This document shows, in pieces, positions 9,157-18,824 of a DNA stretch of 64,000 nt. Below the pieces are notes generated by a model. The model ran no database searches, was not told the DNA's origin, and was given only the letters and a program-made list of their open reading frames with translations. Numbering within the stretch: the stretch's first letter is position 1; the number at the start of each line of letters is the position of its first letter. The stretch is taken from contig CP144169.1 in assembly GCA_039636785.1 (NCBI GenBank), positions 1,860,001 through 1,924,000 on the forward strand, written 5' to 3'. A program made the translations under genes and the position numbers. The stretch comes from Micrococcaceae bacterium Sec5.7. Its GTDB lineage: Bacteria; Actinomycetota; Actinomycetes; Actinomycetales; Micrococcaceae.

Positions 9157-10132
9157 GAACGGATTCGGGATGCCACGCTCGCGCCACTCCGAGGCCCTCA
9201 GGGCCGCACAGCTGTATTACCTCCAGGACCTGACAATGGACGCGATAGCCAGGGAACTAAGGACCTCCCGGTCCACTGTTTCGCGGCTGCTTTCTTCAGC
9301 ACGGGATTCGGGCCTGGTCCAGATCCAGATCCGTAACCCTATGGACACCGGGCCGGAGCTGGAAGGCATGATCCGCAGCCAGTACAAACTGGATGTGCAC
9401 GTCGTCCCGGTCCTGGACACGCTCAATGAGGCCGAAACACTTGACCGTGTGGCCATGCAGGCCGCGCGGACCATTGGTCCGCTGGTGGATTCCAACGCCA
9501 TCATCGGCGTGGCGTGGGGCTCTACCCTCAGTGCTGTCAGCCGGCATCTCACCCGGAAGATCACCCATGACAGCGTGATTGTCCAGCTCAACGGCGCCGG
9601 AAACATGCAGACAACAGGCATCACCTACGCCAGCGACATCATGCGGCGCTTCGGCGTTGCGTATGGTGCCCGCGTTGAGCAGTTCCCCGTACCTGCGTTC
9701 TTTGACCATGCGGCCACAAAAACGGCCATGTGGAATGAACGCAGTGTGCAACGGATCCTCGAACTGCAGTCACGCATGAGCATCGCCATTTTCGGCGTCG
9801 GATCCGTCGATGCCGACTACCCCAGCCACGTTTATGCCGGCGGCTATCTCGATGAAAACGACCTTAACGTCCTGGCAAACTCGGACGTTGTGGGGGACGT
9901 GGCAACAGTATTCTTCCGTGCCGACGGTTCCTCCCACGGCATCATGCTGAACGAACGCGCCACCGGCCCGGCGCTTTCCCAGCTGCGCCAGGTGCGGCGG
10001 CGCATCTGCGTGGTGTCCGGTGCCTCGAAGATCAATGGCCTGCGCGGCGCGTTGACAGCAGGTCTTGCCACGGACCTGATCCTTGACGAGGCCACCGCAC
10101 GCAGGTTGGTCAGTTTCGACGGCCTGTCCTGA
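9152..10132 (+). CDS. SorC-family sugar-binding transcriptional regulator
   Basis: DNA-binding regulator of 326 residues. An N-terminal helix-turn-helix (about residues 14-50, ALRAAQLYYLQDLTMDAIAR then LRTSRSTVSRLLS) is followed by a SorC/DeoR-type effector domain that binds phosphorylated sugars (VAWGSTLSAVSRHL, AIFGVGSVDADYPS, VVSGASKINGLRGAL). It is transcribed divergently from glpD, 106 bases away, so control of the glp genes with a glycerol or triose phosphate effector is the natural inference; GlpR of other bacteria is a different DeoR family. The start is uncertain: GTG 9152 or ATG 9170, neither with a strong ribosome site. Confidence 0.88.
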   Translation: MQNGFGMPRSRHSEALRAAQLYYLQDLTMDAIARELRTSRSTVSRLLSSARDSGLVQIQIRNPMDTGPELEGMIRSQYKLDVHVVPVLDTLNEAETLDRVAMQAARTIGPLVDSNAIIGVAWGSTLSAVSRHLTRKITHDSVIVQLNGAGNMQTTGITYASDIMRRFGVAYGARVEQFPVPAFFDHAATKTAMWNERSVQRILELQSRMSIAIFGVGSVDADYPSHVYAGGYLDENDLNVLANSDVVGDVATVFFRADGSSHGIMLNERATGPALSQLRQVRRRICVVSGASKINGLRGALTAGLATDLILDEATARRLVSFDGLS

Positions 10133-10154
10133 GGGAACCAGCGTGGCGAGTCGG

Positions 10155-10160
10155 TAGAGT
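10155..10160 (+). promoter_or_regulatory. Candidate -10 box of the aldo/keto reductase (leaderless)
   Basis: TAGAGT ends 7 bases before ATG 10168, the same arrangement as in front of prsW and murT. No ribosome site and no convincing -35 hexamer are visible. Confidence 0.45.
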
Positions 10161-10167
10161 CATTGGT

Positions 10168-11037
10168 ATGAAAACCCCGCCCCGTCTTAGTCTCAATAAC
10201 GGTGTGCTGATCGACCAGCTCGGCTTCGGACTCTACAAAGTCCCTCCGGCAGATGCCGCCGGATTGGTGACCATGGCGCTGGAAGCCGGTTACCGCCACT
10301 TCGATACCGCAGCCCTGTACGGAAACGAAACAGGGGTGGGAAAAGGAATCGGCGCCCTGTCTGGCTACGAGGGACCTGGCGGCGGGTCCGGCGAGGCTGC
10401 CCCGTCCGTCTCCCGTGAAGACCTTTTTGTCACCACCAAGGTCTGGAACGAGGACCACGGCTACGATGCCACCCTGCGAGCGTTCGACGACTCCATGATC
10501 AATCTGGGGCTGGAATACATCGACCTCTACCTTATTCATTGGCCCTGCCCGGAACAGGGGCTCTATACCGAGAGCTACCGTGCCCTTGAGACGCTGTACA
10601 GAGAAGGCAAAGTCCGGGCCATCGGCGTGTCCAACTTCGAGCCCGAGCATCTGCATAAGCTCCTCGAAACCGCCGAAGTGGTTCCGGCGGTGAACCAGAT
10701 CGAGCTCCAGCCCTGGCTGCAGCAGAACGAGCTTCGCGAACTTCACAGCAGGCTGGGCATCCTGACTGAGGCCTGGAGTCCCTTGGGACGAGGGCGGATC
10801 CTGGCAGATCCTGAGGTCCTGGCACTCGCCGCCCAACATGGACGGACAGCCGCCCAGATCATCCTCAGATGGCATGTTCAGCTGGGTACTGTCGCAATTC
10901 CCAAAGCCAGTTCGTCCGGCCGGATCAAGGAGAACCTGGACATCTTCGGTTTCCAACTGGACGCCGCCGACATGCAGCGCATGGCAGCCCTGGACCGCGG
11001 GCAGAGCACCGGCTCGCGCGCCAGCACCGACGCATAG
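10168..11037 (+). CDS. Aldo/keto reductase (2,5-diketo-D-gluconate reductase-like)
   Basis: NADPH-dependent cytoplasmic carbonyl reductase with a TIM-barrel fold, 289 residues. The catalytic tetrad of the superfamily is visible: Asp and Tyr in FDTAALYGNE, Lys in TTKVWNE, His in LYLIHWP. The C-terminal cofactor loop IPKASSSGRIKENLDIF is present. The closest type is the AKR5 group (2,5-diketogluconate reductase/prostaglandin F synthase-like). A Gly-rich insertion (GYEGPGGGSGEAAPS) lies between the second helix and the catalytic Lys. The physiological substrate cannot be told. The start codon lies 7 bases from a -10-like box. The hydrolase gene follows after 13 bases, suggesting co-transcription. 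Confidence 0.93.
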   Translation: MKTPPRLSLNNGVLIDQLGFGLYKVPPADAAGLVTMALEAGYRHFDTAALYGNETGVGKGIGALSGYEGPGGGSGEAAPSVSREDLFVTTKVWNEDHGYDATLRAFDDSMINLGLEYIDLYLIHWPCPEQGLYTESYRALETLYREGKVRAIGVSNFEPEHLHKLLETAEVVPAVNQIELQPWLQQNELRELHSRLGILTEAWSPLGRGRILADPEVLALAAQHGRTAAQIILRWHVQLGTVAIPKASSSGRIKENLDIFGFQLDAADMQRMAALDRGQSTGSRASTDA

Positions 11038-11050
11038 GAACTCCCAAAGC

Positions 11051-11974
11051 ATGCAGACAGCAGACCCCGCACAGACACCGACTTTCTTCAGCCGCCAGCT
11101 CCCCGCAAGAACGCGGGCGTCCGACGTGGACCTTAACGGCACCAATGTGGCGTTCTGGAGCTATGAGCCCGTTGAGGTGACGCCGGAGACCCGGACCATT
11201 CTGGTGATCCACGGCTTCCGCGGCGACCACCATGGTCTGCTCCGGGTAGCCGACCAGTTGCCTGAAATGCGGATCATCATGCCGGATCTTCCCGGCTTCG
11301 GCAGCTCGGAAGCCTTTGAATCCGCGGAGCACAGCGTGGACCGGTACACGGATTTCATCAGTGACTTCATGGAAGCGCTCGGGCTCGGCCCGGACACCGT
11401 GCTGCTGGGCCACTCGTTCGGGTCCATCATTGCCTCGCACTTCGTTGCAGCCCATCCGGGGGCCGTCCGACCCCTGATCCTGATCAATCCCATCGCCGCA
11501 CCCGCTCTTGAGGGCCGCAAGGGCGTCATGACCCGGCTCGCGGTGCTCTACTACCAGCTCTCAGCCAGGCTGCCCCGGCCGGTGGGCCTAGCCCTGCTCC
11601 GCAGCCCCCTGATTGTCCGGACCATGAGCGTGGCCATGGCGAAGACCAAGGACAAACAGTTGCGCCGGTTCATCCACGGGCAGCATCATGCCTATTTCAG
11701 CGCCTTCGCCAACCGGGACAGTCTTCTGGAATCCTTCCGGGCCTCCGTCAGTGGAAACGTGGCCGAGGTGGCGGCCCAGCTGACGCTTCCCGTGCTGCTG
11801 GTCGCCGGAGAAAAGGACGAGATCGCCGCCCTCCCGGACCAGCATCGCCTGGCCGCCCTGTTGCGGGACGGCACACTCAAGGTGATTCCCGGCGTTGGAC
11901 ATCTGATCCATTACGAAACCCCGCAACCGGCAGCCGGCTTCATCCGCAGCTTCCTGAAGGACCACCCCGAGTGA
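11051..11974 (+). CDS. Alpha/beta hydrolase
   Basis: Serine hydrolase-fold protein of 307 residues with no signal peptide. The oxyanion segment is VIHGFRGDHHG. The nucleophile elbow GHSFGS has Ser122, the acid is Asp256 in AGEKDE, and the catalytic His is in PGVGHLIHYE. The lid region between them is helical and Leu/Arg-rich. ATG 11051 follows an AGGA site 12 bases upstream; the frame extends back into the reductase gene but without a credible start. Its stop overlaps the GTG of the glycosyltransferase (GTGA), so the two are translationally coupled. Substrate unknown. Confidence 0.9.
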   Translation: MQTADPAQTPTFFSRQLPARTRASDVDLNGTNVAFWSYEPVEVTPETRTILVIHGFRGDHHGLLRVADQLPEMRIIMPDLPGFGSSEAFESAEHSVDRYTDFISDFMEALGLGPDTVLLGHSFGSIIASHFVAAHPGAVRPLILINPIAAPALEGRKGVMTRLAVLYYQLSARLPRPVGLALLRSPLIVRTMSVAMAKTKDKQLRRFIHGQHHAYFSAFANRDSLLESFRASVSGNVAEVAAQLTLPVLLVAGEKDEIAALPDQHRLAALLRDGTLKVIPGVGHLIHYETPQPAAGFIRSFLKDHPE

Positions 11975-13047
11975 AAATAGTCATTGACGCCCGCTTCACC
12001 AGGACCGACCACCACGACGGCATCAGCCGCTACGGGGCGAGCCTCATCGCGGCCACCGCGAAAATCGCAGACGTTTCCATGCTGATCAGCGACACCCGCC
12101 AGCTCGCGCTGCTGCCGGATGTGCCCTACACGCTCATCAACAGCCCGCTCTCCCCCACCGAACTCTTCGTAGCCCGCAAGGTCAACACACTGGGCGCCGA
12201 TGTGGTGGTCTGTCCCATGCAGACCATGGGCAGCTGGGGCCGGAAGTACGGACTGGTGCTCACGCTCCACGATCTGATCTACTACGAACACCCTGCGCCT
12301 CCGGGCTTCCTCCCGGCACCGGTCCGGATCCTGTGGCGGCTCTACCACAAGGCCTTCTGGCCACAGCGATTCCTGCTCAACCGGGCCGACATCGTTGCCA
12401 CGATCAGCCGGACCACCGAGGCGCTGATGGCTAAATACCGGCTCACCAGCCGTCCGGTACGGATTGTCAGCAACGCACCCCAGCCGGCCCAGGAACCCCG
12501 CGACCCTGCAGCGGAAGTTGAAAAGACACTCCTGTACATGGGTTCGTTCATGCCTTACAAGAATGTGGAAACCATGCTTGCCGGGATGTCCGCGCTGCCG
12601 GAGTTCACGCTTCACCTGCTGAGCCGGATCACGCCGCAGCGCCGTACGGAGCTGGAGATCATGGTTCCGCCGGGAGCCAAGGTGGTGTTCCACAACGGCG
12701 TCACGGACGACGAATACACGGCTCTTCTGAGGCGCACCACAGCGCTGGTGAGCCTGTCCAGGGCGGAAGGGTACGGTTTGCCCCTCGTGGAAGCCATGGC
12801 CCTCGGCACCCCGGTCATTGCCAGCGACATTCCGATCTTCCGCGAAGTGGGCTCCGACGTGGTGTCCTACGTTGATCCGGACTCCGCCGCCGATTTTGCC
12901 GCCGCCGTGAGCAGCCTCAGCGACGCAGCGAGCTGGCATGAGAAGTCGCGCCGTTCAGTGGAACGGGCGCATGATTTCAGCTGGGACGAGTCTGCACGGC
13001 AGCTCGTGGGGATCGCTGCCGACGTTATGGCCCTCCGCACTCGCTAG
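11971..13047 (+). CDS. Family 4 (GT-B) glycosyltransferase
   Basis: Cytoplasmic or membrane-peripheral nucleotide-sugar transferase of 358 residues. The N-terminal acceptor half begins MKIVIDARFTRTDHHDGISRYG. The C-terminal donor half carries LLYMGSFMPYKN and the EGYGLPLVEAMALGTPVIAS motif with the E-x7-E pattern of GT4 enzymes. It starts with GTG overlapping the hydrolase stop and converges on priA with a 4-base tail overlap. The partner hydrolase and reductase suggest a small glycan- or glycolipid-modifying unit, but neither donor nor acceptor can be named. Confidence 0.92.
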   Translation: MKIVIDARFTRTDHHDGISRYGASLIAATAKIADVSMLISDTRQLALLPDVPYTLINSPLSPTELFVARKVNTLGADVVVCPMQTMGSWGRKYGLVLTLHDLIYYEHPAPPGFLPAPVRILWRLYHKAFWPQRFLLNRADIVATISRTTEALMAKYRLTSRPVRIVSNAPQPAQEPRDPAAEVEKTLLYMGSFMPYKNVETMLAGMSALPEFTLHLLSRITPQRRTELEIMVPPGAKVVFHNGVTDDEYTALLRRTTALVSLSRAEGYGLPLVEAMALGTPVIASDIPIFREVGSDVVSYVDPDSAADFAAAVSSLSDAASWHEKSRRSVERAHDFSWDESARQLVGIAADVMALRTR

Positions 13048-15143
13048 AGCACGTCCACGCCGTCGAGCCTCAACTGCACCGGGTCGCCGGTACGTCTGGC
13101 CGCTCCTGCCGCCTTGACCGATCTCAGCACCCGCGTCACCAGTGCCGCCTGCCCATAGGGGATGAACAGCAGGGCCCGGAAGTCCTCGGCGGCTTCGCGG
13201 GATCCGGCCAGGATCAGCGGCGCAGGACCCGCTGTGCGGAGCTCCACGCCATTGGCGGCCAGCCGCTGTGCCACAGTGACAGTGAAATGCCCGACGGCGT
13301 TGCGGGCGCCGGTGACTGAAGCAATCCGTACCGCGGGCGGCAGCTGGAGTTCCTGCCGCAGCGACAGTTCCCTCTGCGCATATCCGGCAGGATCCCACCG
13401 CAGCAGCGCGCCAACGCCCGCGGTGTCGTCGGCCGTGATGACCACCAGACCGCCTTCGGACGCCGGACGCACCAGGGCCGCCGCGTTGAACCAGCGCCGA
13501 ACGGCGTCCTCCCCGGCACGTAGGTTTTCGCGGCGAAGGAGGGAATCGCCGTCGAGCAGGAGTGCTGCTGCGTAACCGCCACTGGCCACGGGCTCTGCGC
13601 CGACGGTGGCCACCACCAGGGCCTTACTGTCCGTGACGGTGGCCTTGACGTGATCGCCGGAGGACGTAATGACGGGCTTGCCGGGGAACGCGCGCCCCAG
13701 CTCTTCGGCAGTACGCAGCACGCCCGTGGCGCTCCGTCGGAGCCTCGTGTTGTTGCAGTGGGTGCACCGCCAGGCCGGCGCCGGGGTGGCGCACCAGCGG
13801 CATTGCGGAACGGCGGAACTGCCGCTGGCTCCGGCCACCGCCAGGGGACCCTGGCACAAGCCGCACCTGGCGGGTTCACGGCAGGTGTCACACACCAGCG
13901 ACGGTGCATAACCGGACCGTGCCACCTGCACCAGCACGGGACCCCGTTCCAGCCCTTCCTTGGCAGCCCGCCACGCGGCGCCGGGTAGCCGCGCAATCCT
14001 GGCTAACGGATCACGTTCCTGCTCGAAACTGTCTGCCGTGTTCAGTATCCGCGGAACTGTCCGGCGGACAATTGTGCGTTCCGCCTCTACGGGCATGGCC
14101 CAGCCCGCCTCGACCAGACGCTGCAGCTCGGTGCTGCGTGTGTGGCCCGCCAGGAGGCATGCCGCGCCCTCCTGCTCCGCGCGCAAGAGCAGGACCTCGC
14201 GTGCATGGGCATATGGAGAGCGCTGCTCGATGTGGAGATCATCGCCGTCGTCCCAGCACACCAGGAGTCCCAGACCATGAACCGGCGCATAGGCCGCCGA
14301 ACGGGTGCCTATGGCCACACGCGCCGTGCCGCCCAGGAGGCGGAGGAAGCTGCGGTAGCGGGGTGTGGGGCCGTCGTCGGCCGTCAGCCGGGCGATGTCT
14401 TCCTCAGGAAGGAGGTCTGTCAGAGCAGCCTCCAGCCGATCCAGGTCCCGGTAGTCAGGGACTACAACCACCGCACCGCGGCCGGAGGCCCGCACTGCTG
14501 CCACGGCTTCCGCTATCAGCCGCGGCCAGCCGGCTGAACCGAAGCCCTGCAGCGCACTGAGGACGGCCCGGGGCGATTCACCGGCGTTCAGGTGCTGGAG
14601 GAAGGCAGCCCCGTTGCGGTAACCGGACCAGTTTCCACCGCCCGTGGATGCGATCCGGGCTCCGCCAGCAGCTGCCGCGTGGGGTGACAGGGCCTCCGCC
14701 CCAGCTGCGGCCAGTTCCTTCTCAAGCTTTGCGACGCGGGGCGGAATGGCACCCCGGAGGACGTCGCTGACCGTGCCGGCATAGCGGGCAGCCACGTTTG
14801 CGGCAAGGTCCCGGATGGCCGGTGTAAGAACGGCTACGGATGAAACCACCTTGTGCAGGGGTATCAGTGCATGTCCGGCATCGGATTCGTCCAAGCGTTC
14901 CAGGATGTAACCGCTGAGGTCCTGCCCGTTGAATTTGATTTTGACCCGGACACCGGGTTGTGCCGCGTCATCAAGGTCAGCCGGCACGCTGTAGTCAAAA
15001 GGACGGTCCAGATGCGGCAGCGGAGATTCCACCAGGACCCTCGCCACCGGATTCTCCGCGGCCAGCGGAGGGCCGGAGGCAGCCTTCGGCCGCGCCGGAA
15101 AGCCCTGCAACAGGGACAGCTGAACGGGTTCATGGACAGCCAC
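13044..15143 (-). CDS. priA: Primosomal protein N' (PriA), actinobacterial degenerate form
   Basis: Replication-restart protein of 699 residues. The N-terminal 3' DNA-binding domain (ARVLVESPLPHLDRPFDYSV) is present. So is the zinc-binding region with eight Cys in four pairs (CDTCREPARCGLC, CRWCATP, CTHC). A canonical Walker A GxxxxGKT loop is absent, and the DEEH-type box is replaced by WDDGDDLH. Helicase activity is therefore unlikely, as is known for actinobacterial PriA. It is the last gene of the mihF-gmk-rpoZ-coaBC-metK-priA run and overlaps the convergent glycosyltransferase by 4 bases. Confidence 0.93.
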   Translation of the reverse strand: MAVHEPVQLSLLQGFPARPKAASGPPLAAENPVARVLVESPLPHLDRPFDYSVPADLDDAAQPGVRVKIKFNGQDLSGYILERLDESDAGHALIPLHKVVSSVAVLTPAIRDLAANVAARYAGTVSDVLRGAIPPRVAKLEKELAAAGAEALSPHAAAAGGARIASTGGGNWSGYRNGAAFLQHLNAGESPRAVLSALQGFGSAGWPRLIAEAVAAVRASGRGAVVVVPDYRDLDRLEAALTDLLPEEDIARLTADDGPTPRYRSFLRLLGGTARVAIGTRSAAYAPVHGLGLLVCWDDGDDLHIEQRSPYAHAREVLLLRAEQEGAACLLAGHTRSTELQRLVEAGWAMPVEAERTIVRRTVPRILNTADSFEQERDPLARIARLPGAAWRAAKEGLERGPVLVQVARSGYAPSLVCDTCREPARCGLCQGPLAVAGASGSSAVPQCRWCATPAPAWRCTHCNNTRLRRSATGVLRTAEELGRAFPGKPVITSSGDHVKATVTDSKALVVATVGAEPVASGGYAAALLLDGDSLLRRENLRAGEDAVRRWFNAAALVRPASEGGLVVITADDTAGVGALLRWDPAGYAQRELSLRQELQLPPAVRIASVTGARNAVGHFTVTVAQRLAANGVELRTAGPAPLILAGSREAAEDFRALLFIPYGQAALVTRVLRSVKAAGAARRTGDPVQLRLDGVDVL

Positions 15144-15272
15144 GGCTGGTACCTCCGTTCAGCATCCAAGGGTGGAAAGCGGGCCGGCCATCCTGCTACG
15201 GCCATGCCATAGCCAACCACATGCCAACGACATTTTCGGCAAGGCAGGGTTCGCCGGCCTGCTCCCGGAAAC

Positions 15273-16508
15273 TCAGGCGTTGAAGAAAGCCTTGAGGTCT
15301 TCCACCCGGTCCAGCCGTTCCCAGGTGAAATCGGGGTCGTCACGGCCGAAGTGGCCGTGCGCGGCCGTTTTGGCGTAGATGGGGCGCTTGAGATCCAGGG
15401 CATCGATAATGGCGCGCGGGCGGAGGTCGAAGATCTGTGCGATTGCGGCACTGATCTGCGCCGGGTCCACCGTTTCGGTTCCGAACGTCTCCACGTATGT
15501 GCCGACGGGCCGTGCCTGGCCGATTGCATACGCGATCTGGATCTCTGCCCGCTTGGCCAGCCCTGCGGCCACCACGTTCTTGGCAACCCAGCGCATGGCG
15601 TAGGCGGCAGAGCGGTCAACCTTTGAGGGATCCTTGCCGGAGAATGCGCCGCCGCCGTGGCGGGCGAATCCGCCGTAGGTGTCAACGATGATTTTACGGC
15701 CGGTAAGGCCGGCGTCACCAACAGGTCCGCCGATCACAAATTCGCCGGCAGGGTTAAGAATGTTGGCTGCGCGCGAGATATCCAGGTTGGCGACTGCCAG
15801 CACGGGATCGATCACAAAGGAGACCAGATCGGCGCGGAGCCGGTCCAGGCTGGTGCCTTCCGCATGCTGGCTGGAGATCACCACGGTTTCCACGGATACG
15901 GGGCGGTCGCCGTCGTAACCGACAGTCACCTGGGTTTTGCCGTCGGGCCGGAGGTAGGAGAGTTCGCCGTTCTTGCGCACTTCGGTCAGCCGCTCGGACA
16001 ACCGGTGGGCCAGCCAGATGGGCGTGGGCATGTACGAGGGTGTTTCGTCGCTGGCGTAGCCGAACATCATGCCCTGGTCGCCGGCACCCTGGAGATCGTA
16101 GTCGTCCTCTTGGCGTCCCTCCCTGGCCTCCAGTGAATTGAAAACACCGCCGGCGATGTCGTTCGACTGCTGCCCGATGGACACGGACACACCGCACCGG
16201 GCGCCGTCGAACCCGTTCGCCGAGGAGTCATAGCCAATGCCGAGAATCGTCTCACGCACAATCTGCGGGATTTCAACGTAGGCGTCAGTGGTGACCTCAC
16301 CGGCAACGTGGACCAGGCCCGTGGTGGCCATGGTTTCCACGGCAACGCGCGATTCGGGGTCGGCTGCCAGCAGGGCGTCCAGAATCGCATCGCTGATCTG
16401 GTCGCAGATCTTGTCCGGATGGCCTTCAGTCACCGACTCGGACGTGAAGAGCCGGAGCGCGGGGGGCGTAGCCCGGTGGGATTCAGGAATATGCAGCGGT
16501 AAAGTCAC
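15273..16508 (-). CDS. metK: S-adenosylmethionine synthetase
   Basis: Makes S-adenosylmethionine from ATP and methionine; cytoplasmic tetramer. It has 411 residues. Signatures: [20 protein letters not shown] near the N-terminus (catalytic His), the central [12 protein letters not shown] loop, and [19 protein letters not shown], the P-loop-like phosphate site. It starts at GTG 16508 with AAGGT upstream. No SAM riboswitch features are seen in the 79 bases between it and coaBC. It shares the operon with coaBC and priA. Confidence 0.97.
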   Translation of the reverse strand: MTLPLHIPESHRATPPALRLFTSESVTEGHPDKICDQISDAILDALLAADPESRVAVETMATTGLVHVAGEVTTDAYVEIPQIVRETILGIGYDSSANGFDGARCGVSVSIGQQSNDIAGGVFNSLEAREGRQEDDYDLQGAGDQGMMFGYASDETPSYMPTPIWLAHRLSERLTEVRKNGELSYLRPDGKTQVTVGYDGDRPVSVETVVISSQHAEGTSLDRLRADLVSFVIDPVLAVANLDISRAANILNPAGEFVIGGPVGDAGLTGRKIIVDTYGGFARHGGGAFSGKDPSKVDRSAAYAMRWVAKNVVAAGLAKRAEIQIAYAIGQARPVGTYVETFGTETVDPAQISAAIAQIFDLRPRAIIDALDLKRPIYAKTAAHGHFGRDDPDFTWERLDRVEDLKAFFNA

Positions 16509-16587
16509 TCAACTACCTTACTGGTTGGGAAACGGACGTCCGGCGGCATGTGTCCCAGTACTAAGGAAACGTTGCCTGGGCCGGCGT

Positions 16588-17886
16588 TCAGGCTCGGGGT
16601 ACTGCGTGGCTCAGCTCGGAGCTGATGCGGTCAATGACCGCGGCGGCGACGTCCTGTTTGGAGCCCGACGCCGATTGGGGTTCGGAGCCGGAGCGGGAAA
16701 GGATGATCACCGAATTATTGTCCTGGCCGAAGACTTTGCCCTGGCCCACGTGGTTGAGCACCAGGAGGTCGCACCCTTTGCGCTGCAGTTTCGCCGTGGC
16801 GTATTCCAGGACATCACCCTGGGCATCACCGGTTTCGGCAGCGAATCCCACGATCAGCTGGCTGCTTCCGGCCGTGTTGCGGATCTCCACCAGCTGCCGC
16901 AGAATATCCGGGTTCCGCACCAATGAAATAACGGGATCGGCCGTGTCATCGCGCTTCTTGATCTTGGTGTCCGAAACGTCTGCGGGGCGGAAGTCTGCAA
17001 CGGCTGCGGCCATGATAACGACGTCGGAATCCACGGCCGCTGTCAGCGCGGCTTCCCGGAGCTGCAGCGCAGTCTCCACCTCCACCAGTTCCACGCCGGC
17101 CGGCACCGGCACCTCCATGTGCGCGGCGAGCAACCTTACCCTTGCGCCGGCGTTCCGGGCGGCAACGGCGAGGGCAACGCCCTGTTTTCCGGAGGAACGG
17201 TTGCCGAGGAACCGGACCGGGTCCAGAGGCTCGCGGGTACCGCCGGCACTGATGGTCACTGTCCGCCCGGCCAGCGGGAGAACATAGCCGGGCTCCACCG
17301 CAGCCGTAGCGGGTGAGAGGGGGTTTGCCGACTCGGACTGGACCTGCGTGACTTCGGTCAGGCCCTGGGTGAGTGCCATGGCGGCTTCAAAGATTGCTGC
17401 CGGTTCCGGCAGCCGGCCCGCACCCGAGTCCGCACCTGTCAGCCTCCCGCTGGCGGGATCCAGTACGGTGATGCCACGGCTTCGCAGGGTTTCGACGTTG
17501 GCCTGTGTGGCTGCGTGCCGCCACATTTCGGTGTGCATGGCGGGGGCAAAGAGCACCGGCCCGCGGGCCATCAGGAGAGTGTTGGTGAGAAGATCGTTGG
17601 CCTGGCCTGTTGCGGCGCGGGCCAGGAGATCGGCTGTGGCCGGCGCCACCACCATGAGTGCTGCCTCATGGCCAAGCCTGACGTGGTTCACCTGCGGAAC
17701 GTCGTCGAAAACACTGTTGGTCACCGGGTTGCCGGAGAGGGCTTCCCACGTGGCAACACCAACAAACCGGGTAGCGGCTTCGGTGGGGATCACCGTGACG
17801 TTGTGGCCGGCTTCAGTAAAAAGCCGGAGGAGCGATGCCACCTTGTAGGCAGCGATCCCTCCCCCGACTCCGAGGACTATGCGCAC
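16588..17886 (-). CDS. coaBC: Bifunctional phosphopantothenoylcysteine decarboxylase/synthetase
   Basis: Coenzyme A pathway enzyme of 432 residues that joins cysteine to 4'-phosphopantothenate and decarboxylates the product. The N-terminal flavin decarboxylase half (CoaC) has GVGGGIAAYK, the active-site His in VNHVRLGHEA, and PAMHTEMW. The C-terminal CTP-dependent synthetase half (CoaB) has ISAGGTREPLDPVRFLGNRS, AAAVADFRP and KIKKRD. The substrate-flap position that carries Cys in Escherichia coli (ACGD) reads TGADSGAGRLPEP here, without a Cys. It lies 40 bases downstream of rpoZ. Confidence 0.95.
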   Translation of the reverse strand: MRIVLGVGGGIAAYKVASLLRLFTEAGHNVTVIPTEAATRFVGVATWEALSGNPVTNSVFDDVPQVNHVRLGHEAALMVVAPATADLLARAATGQANDLLTNTLLMARGPVLFAPAMHTEMWRHAATQANVETLRSRGITVLDPASGRLTGADSGAGRLPEPAAIFEAAMALTQGLTEVTQVQSESANPLSPATAAVEPGYVLPLAGRTVTISAGGTREPLDPVRFLGNRSSGKQGVALAVAARNAGARVRLLAAHMEVPVPAGVELVEVETALQLREAALTAAVDSDVVIMAAAVADFRPADVSDTKIKKRDDTADPVISLVRNPDILRQLVEIRNTAGSSQLIVGFAAETGDAQGDVLEYATAKLQRKGCDLLVLNHVGQGKVFGQDNNSVIILSRSGSEPQSASGSKQDVAAAVIDRISSELSHAVPRA

Positions 17887-17926
17887 GTGACCTCCGTCAA
17901 CAGGCAGTCTGTTTACTCTACGGAAA

Positions 17927-18187
17927 TTACTCTGCAGGTTCGATCGGCGTGGAAACGAGCTTTCCTTCGTTGATCTCGCGCAAGGCGATGGACAGCGACT
18001 TCTCGTTCAGCTTGGTGTCGACCAGCGGGCCGACGTACTCGAACAGGCCCTCGTGCAGCTGGGCGTAGTAAGCGTTGATCTGACGTGCACGCTTGGCACC
18101 GAAGATCACCAGGCCGTATTTGGAATCGGCTGCCTCAAGCAGCGAGTCGATCGGCGGGTTGATGATGCCTTCAAGGTTCGTGGACAC
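17927..18187 (-). CDS. rpoZ: RNA polymerase omega subunit
   Basis: Small subunit (86 residues) that helps assemble and stabilise RNA polymerase beta'. The conserved core is [20 protein letters not shown] followed by RARQINAYY, with the C-terminal [15 protein letters not shown]. It lies between gmk and coaBC on the same strand, the usual bacterial gmk-rpoZ-coaBC order. Confidence 0.95.
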   Translation of the reverse strand: MSTNLEGIINPPIDSLLEAADSKYGLVIFGAKRARQINAYYAQLHEGLFEYVGPLVDTKLNEKSLSIALREINEGKLVSTPIEPAE

Positions 18188-18226
18188 GAATTCTCCAAAT
18201 TCTAACGGGCTGAAACGTTCCGGCGC

Positions 18227-18799
18227 CTAGCGCGGGTTCGGGGTCAGCCCCATGAGTGAAACAAGCTCGTCCGCTGCCCGTCGAACGTCATCATTGATGA
18301 CGGTGTGATCGAATTCCGGTTCAGCGGCAAGTTCTAGTTTAGCGGTTTCCAGCCTTTGCTGCTGTTCCTCGGCGGTTTCCGTGCCGCGGCCCACCAGTCT
18401 GCGGACCATTTCTTCCCAGCTGGGCGGCGAAAGGAACACGAAGTTCGCATCCGGTACGGCCTTTTTGACCTGGCGTGCGCCCTGCAGATCGATTTCCAGC
18501 AGGACTGAGCGGCCGTCCGCAATGGCCTTGTCGACTGTGCTCCGGAGGGTACCGTAGCGGTTTCTGCCGTGCACAACTGCCCACTCCAGCAGCTGCCCGG
18601 CCTCGATAAGTGCATCAAATTCCTCGGCCGATTTGAAGAAGTAGTGGACGCCGTCATGCTCCCCCGGCCGCGGCGGGCGGGTGGTGGCTGAAACAGAAAG
18701 CCAGACGCCGGGATAGTTGTCCCGGATGTAGGTGGACACGGTGCCTTTGCCAACAGCCGTAGGGCCTGCGAGGACTGTCAATCCCGGTTTCTTGCTCAC
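18227..18799 (-). CDS. gmk: Guanylate kinase
   Basis: Phosphorylates GMP to GDP; 190 residues. The P-loop is [12 protein letters not shown] (residues 10-21), the GMP-binding segment is [21 protein letters not shown], and [13 protein letters not shown] is the family-specific loop. It sits between mihF and rpoZ with 25- and 39-base spacing. Confidence 0.96.
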   Translation of the reverse strand: MSKKPGLTVLAGPTAVGKGTVSTYIRDNYPGVWLSVSATTRPPRPGEHDGVHYFFKSAEEFDALIEAGQLLEWAVVHGRNRYGTLRSTVDKAIADGRSVLLEIDLQGARQVKKAVPDANFVFLSPPSWEEMVRRLVGRGTETAEEQQQRLETAKLELAAEPEFDHTVINDDVRRAADELVSLMGLTPNPR

Positions 18800-18824
18800 A
18801 TATTCCTTTGGGACGGTGTGCGGT

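Noticed and set aside
16509..16587. SAM riboswitch upstream of metK
   Set aside because: Only 79 bases lie between coaBC and metK, with no multi-stem structure or terminator.
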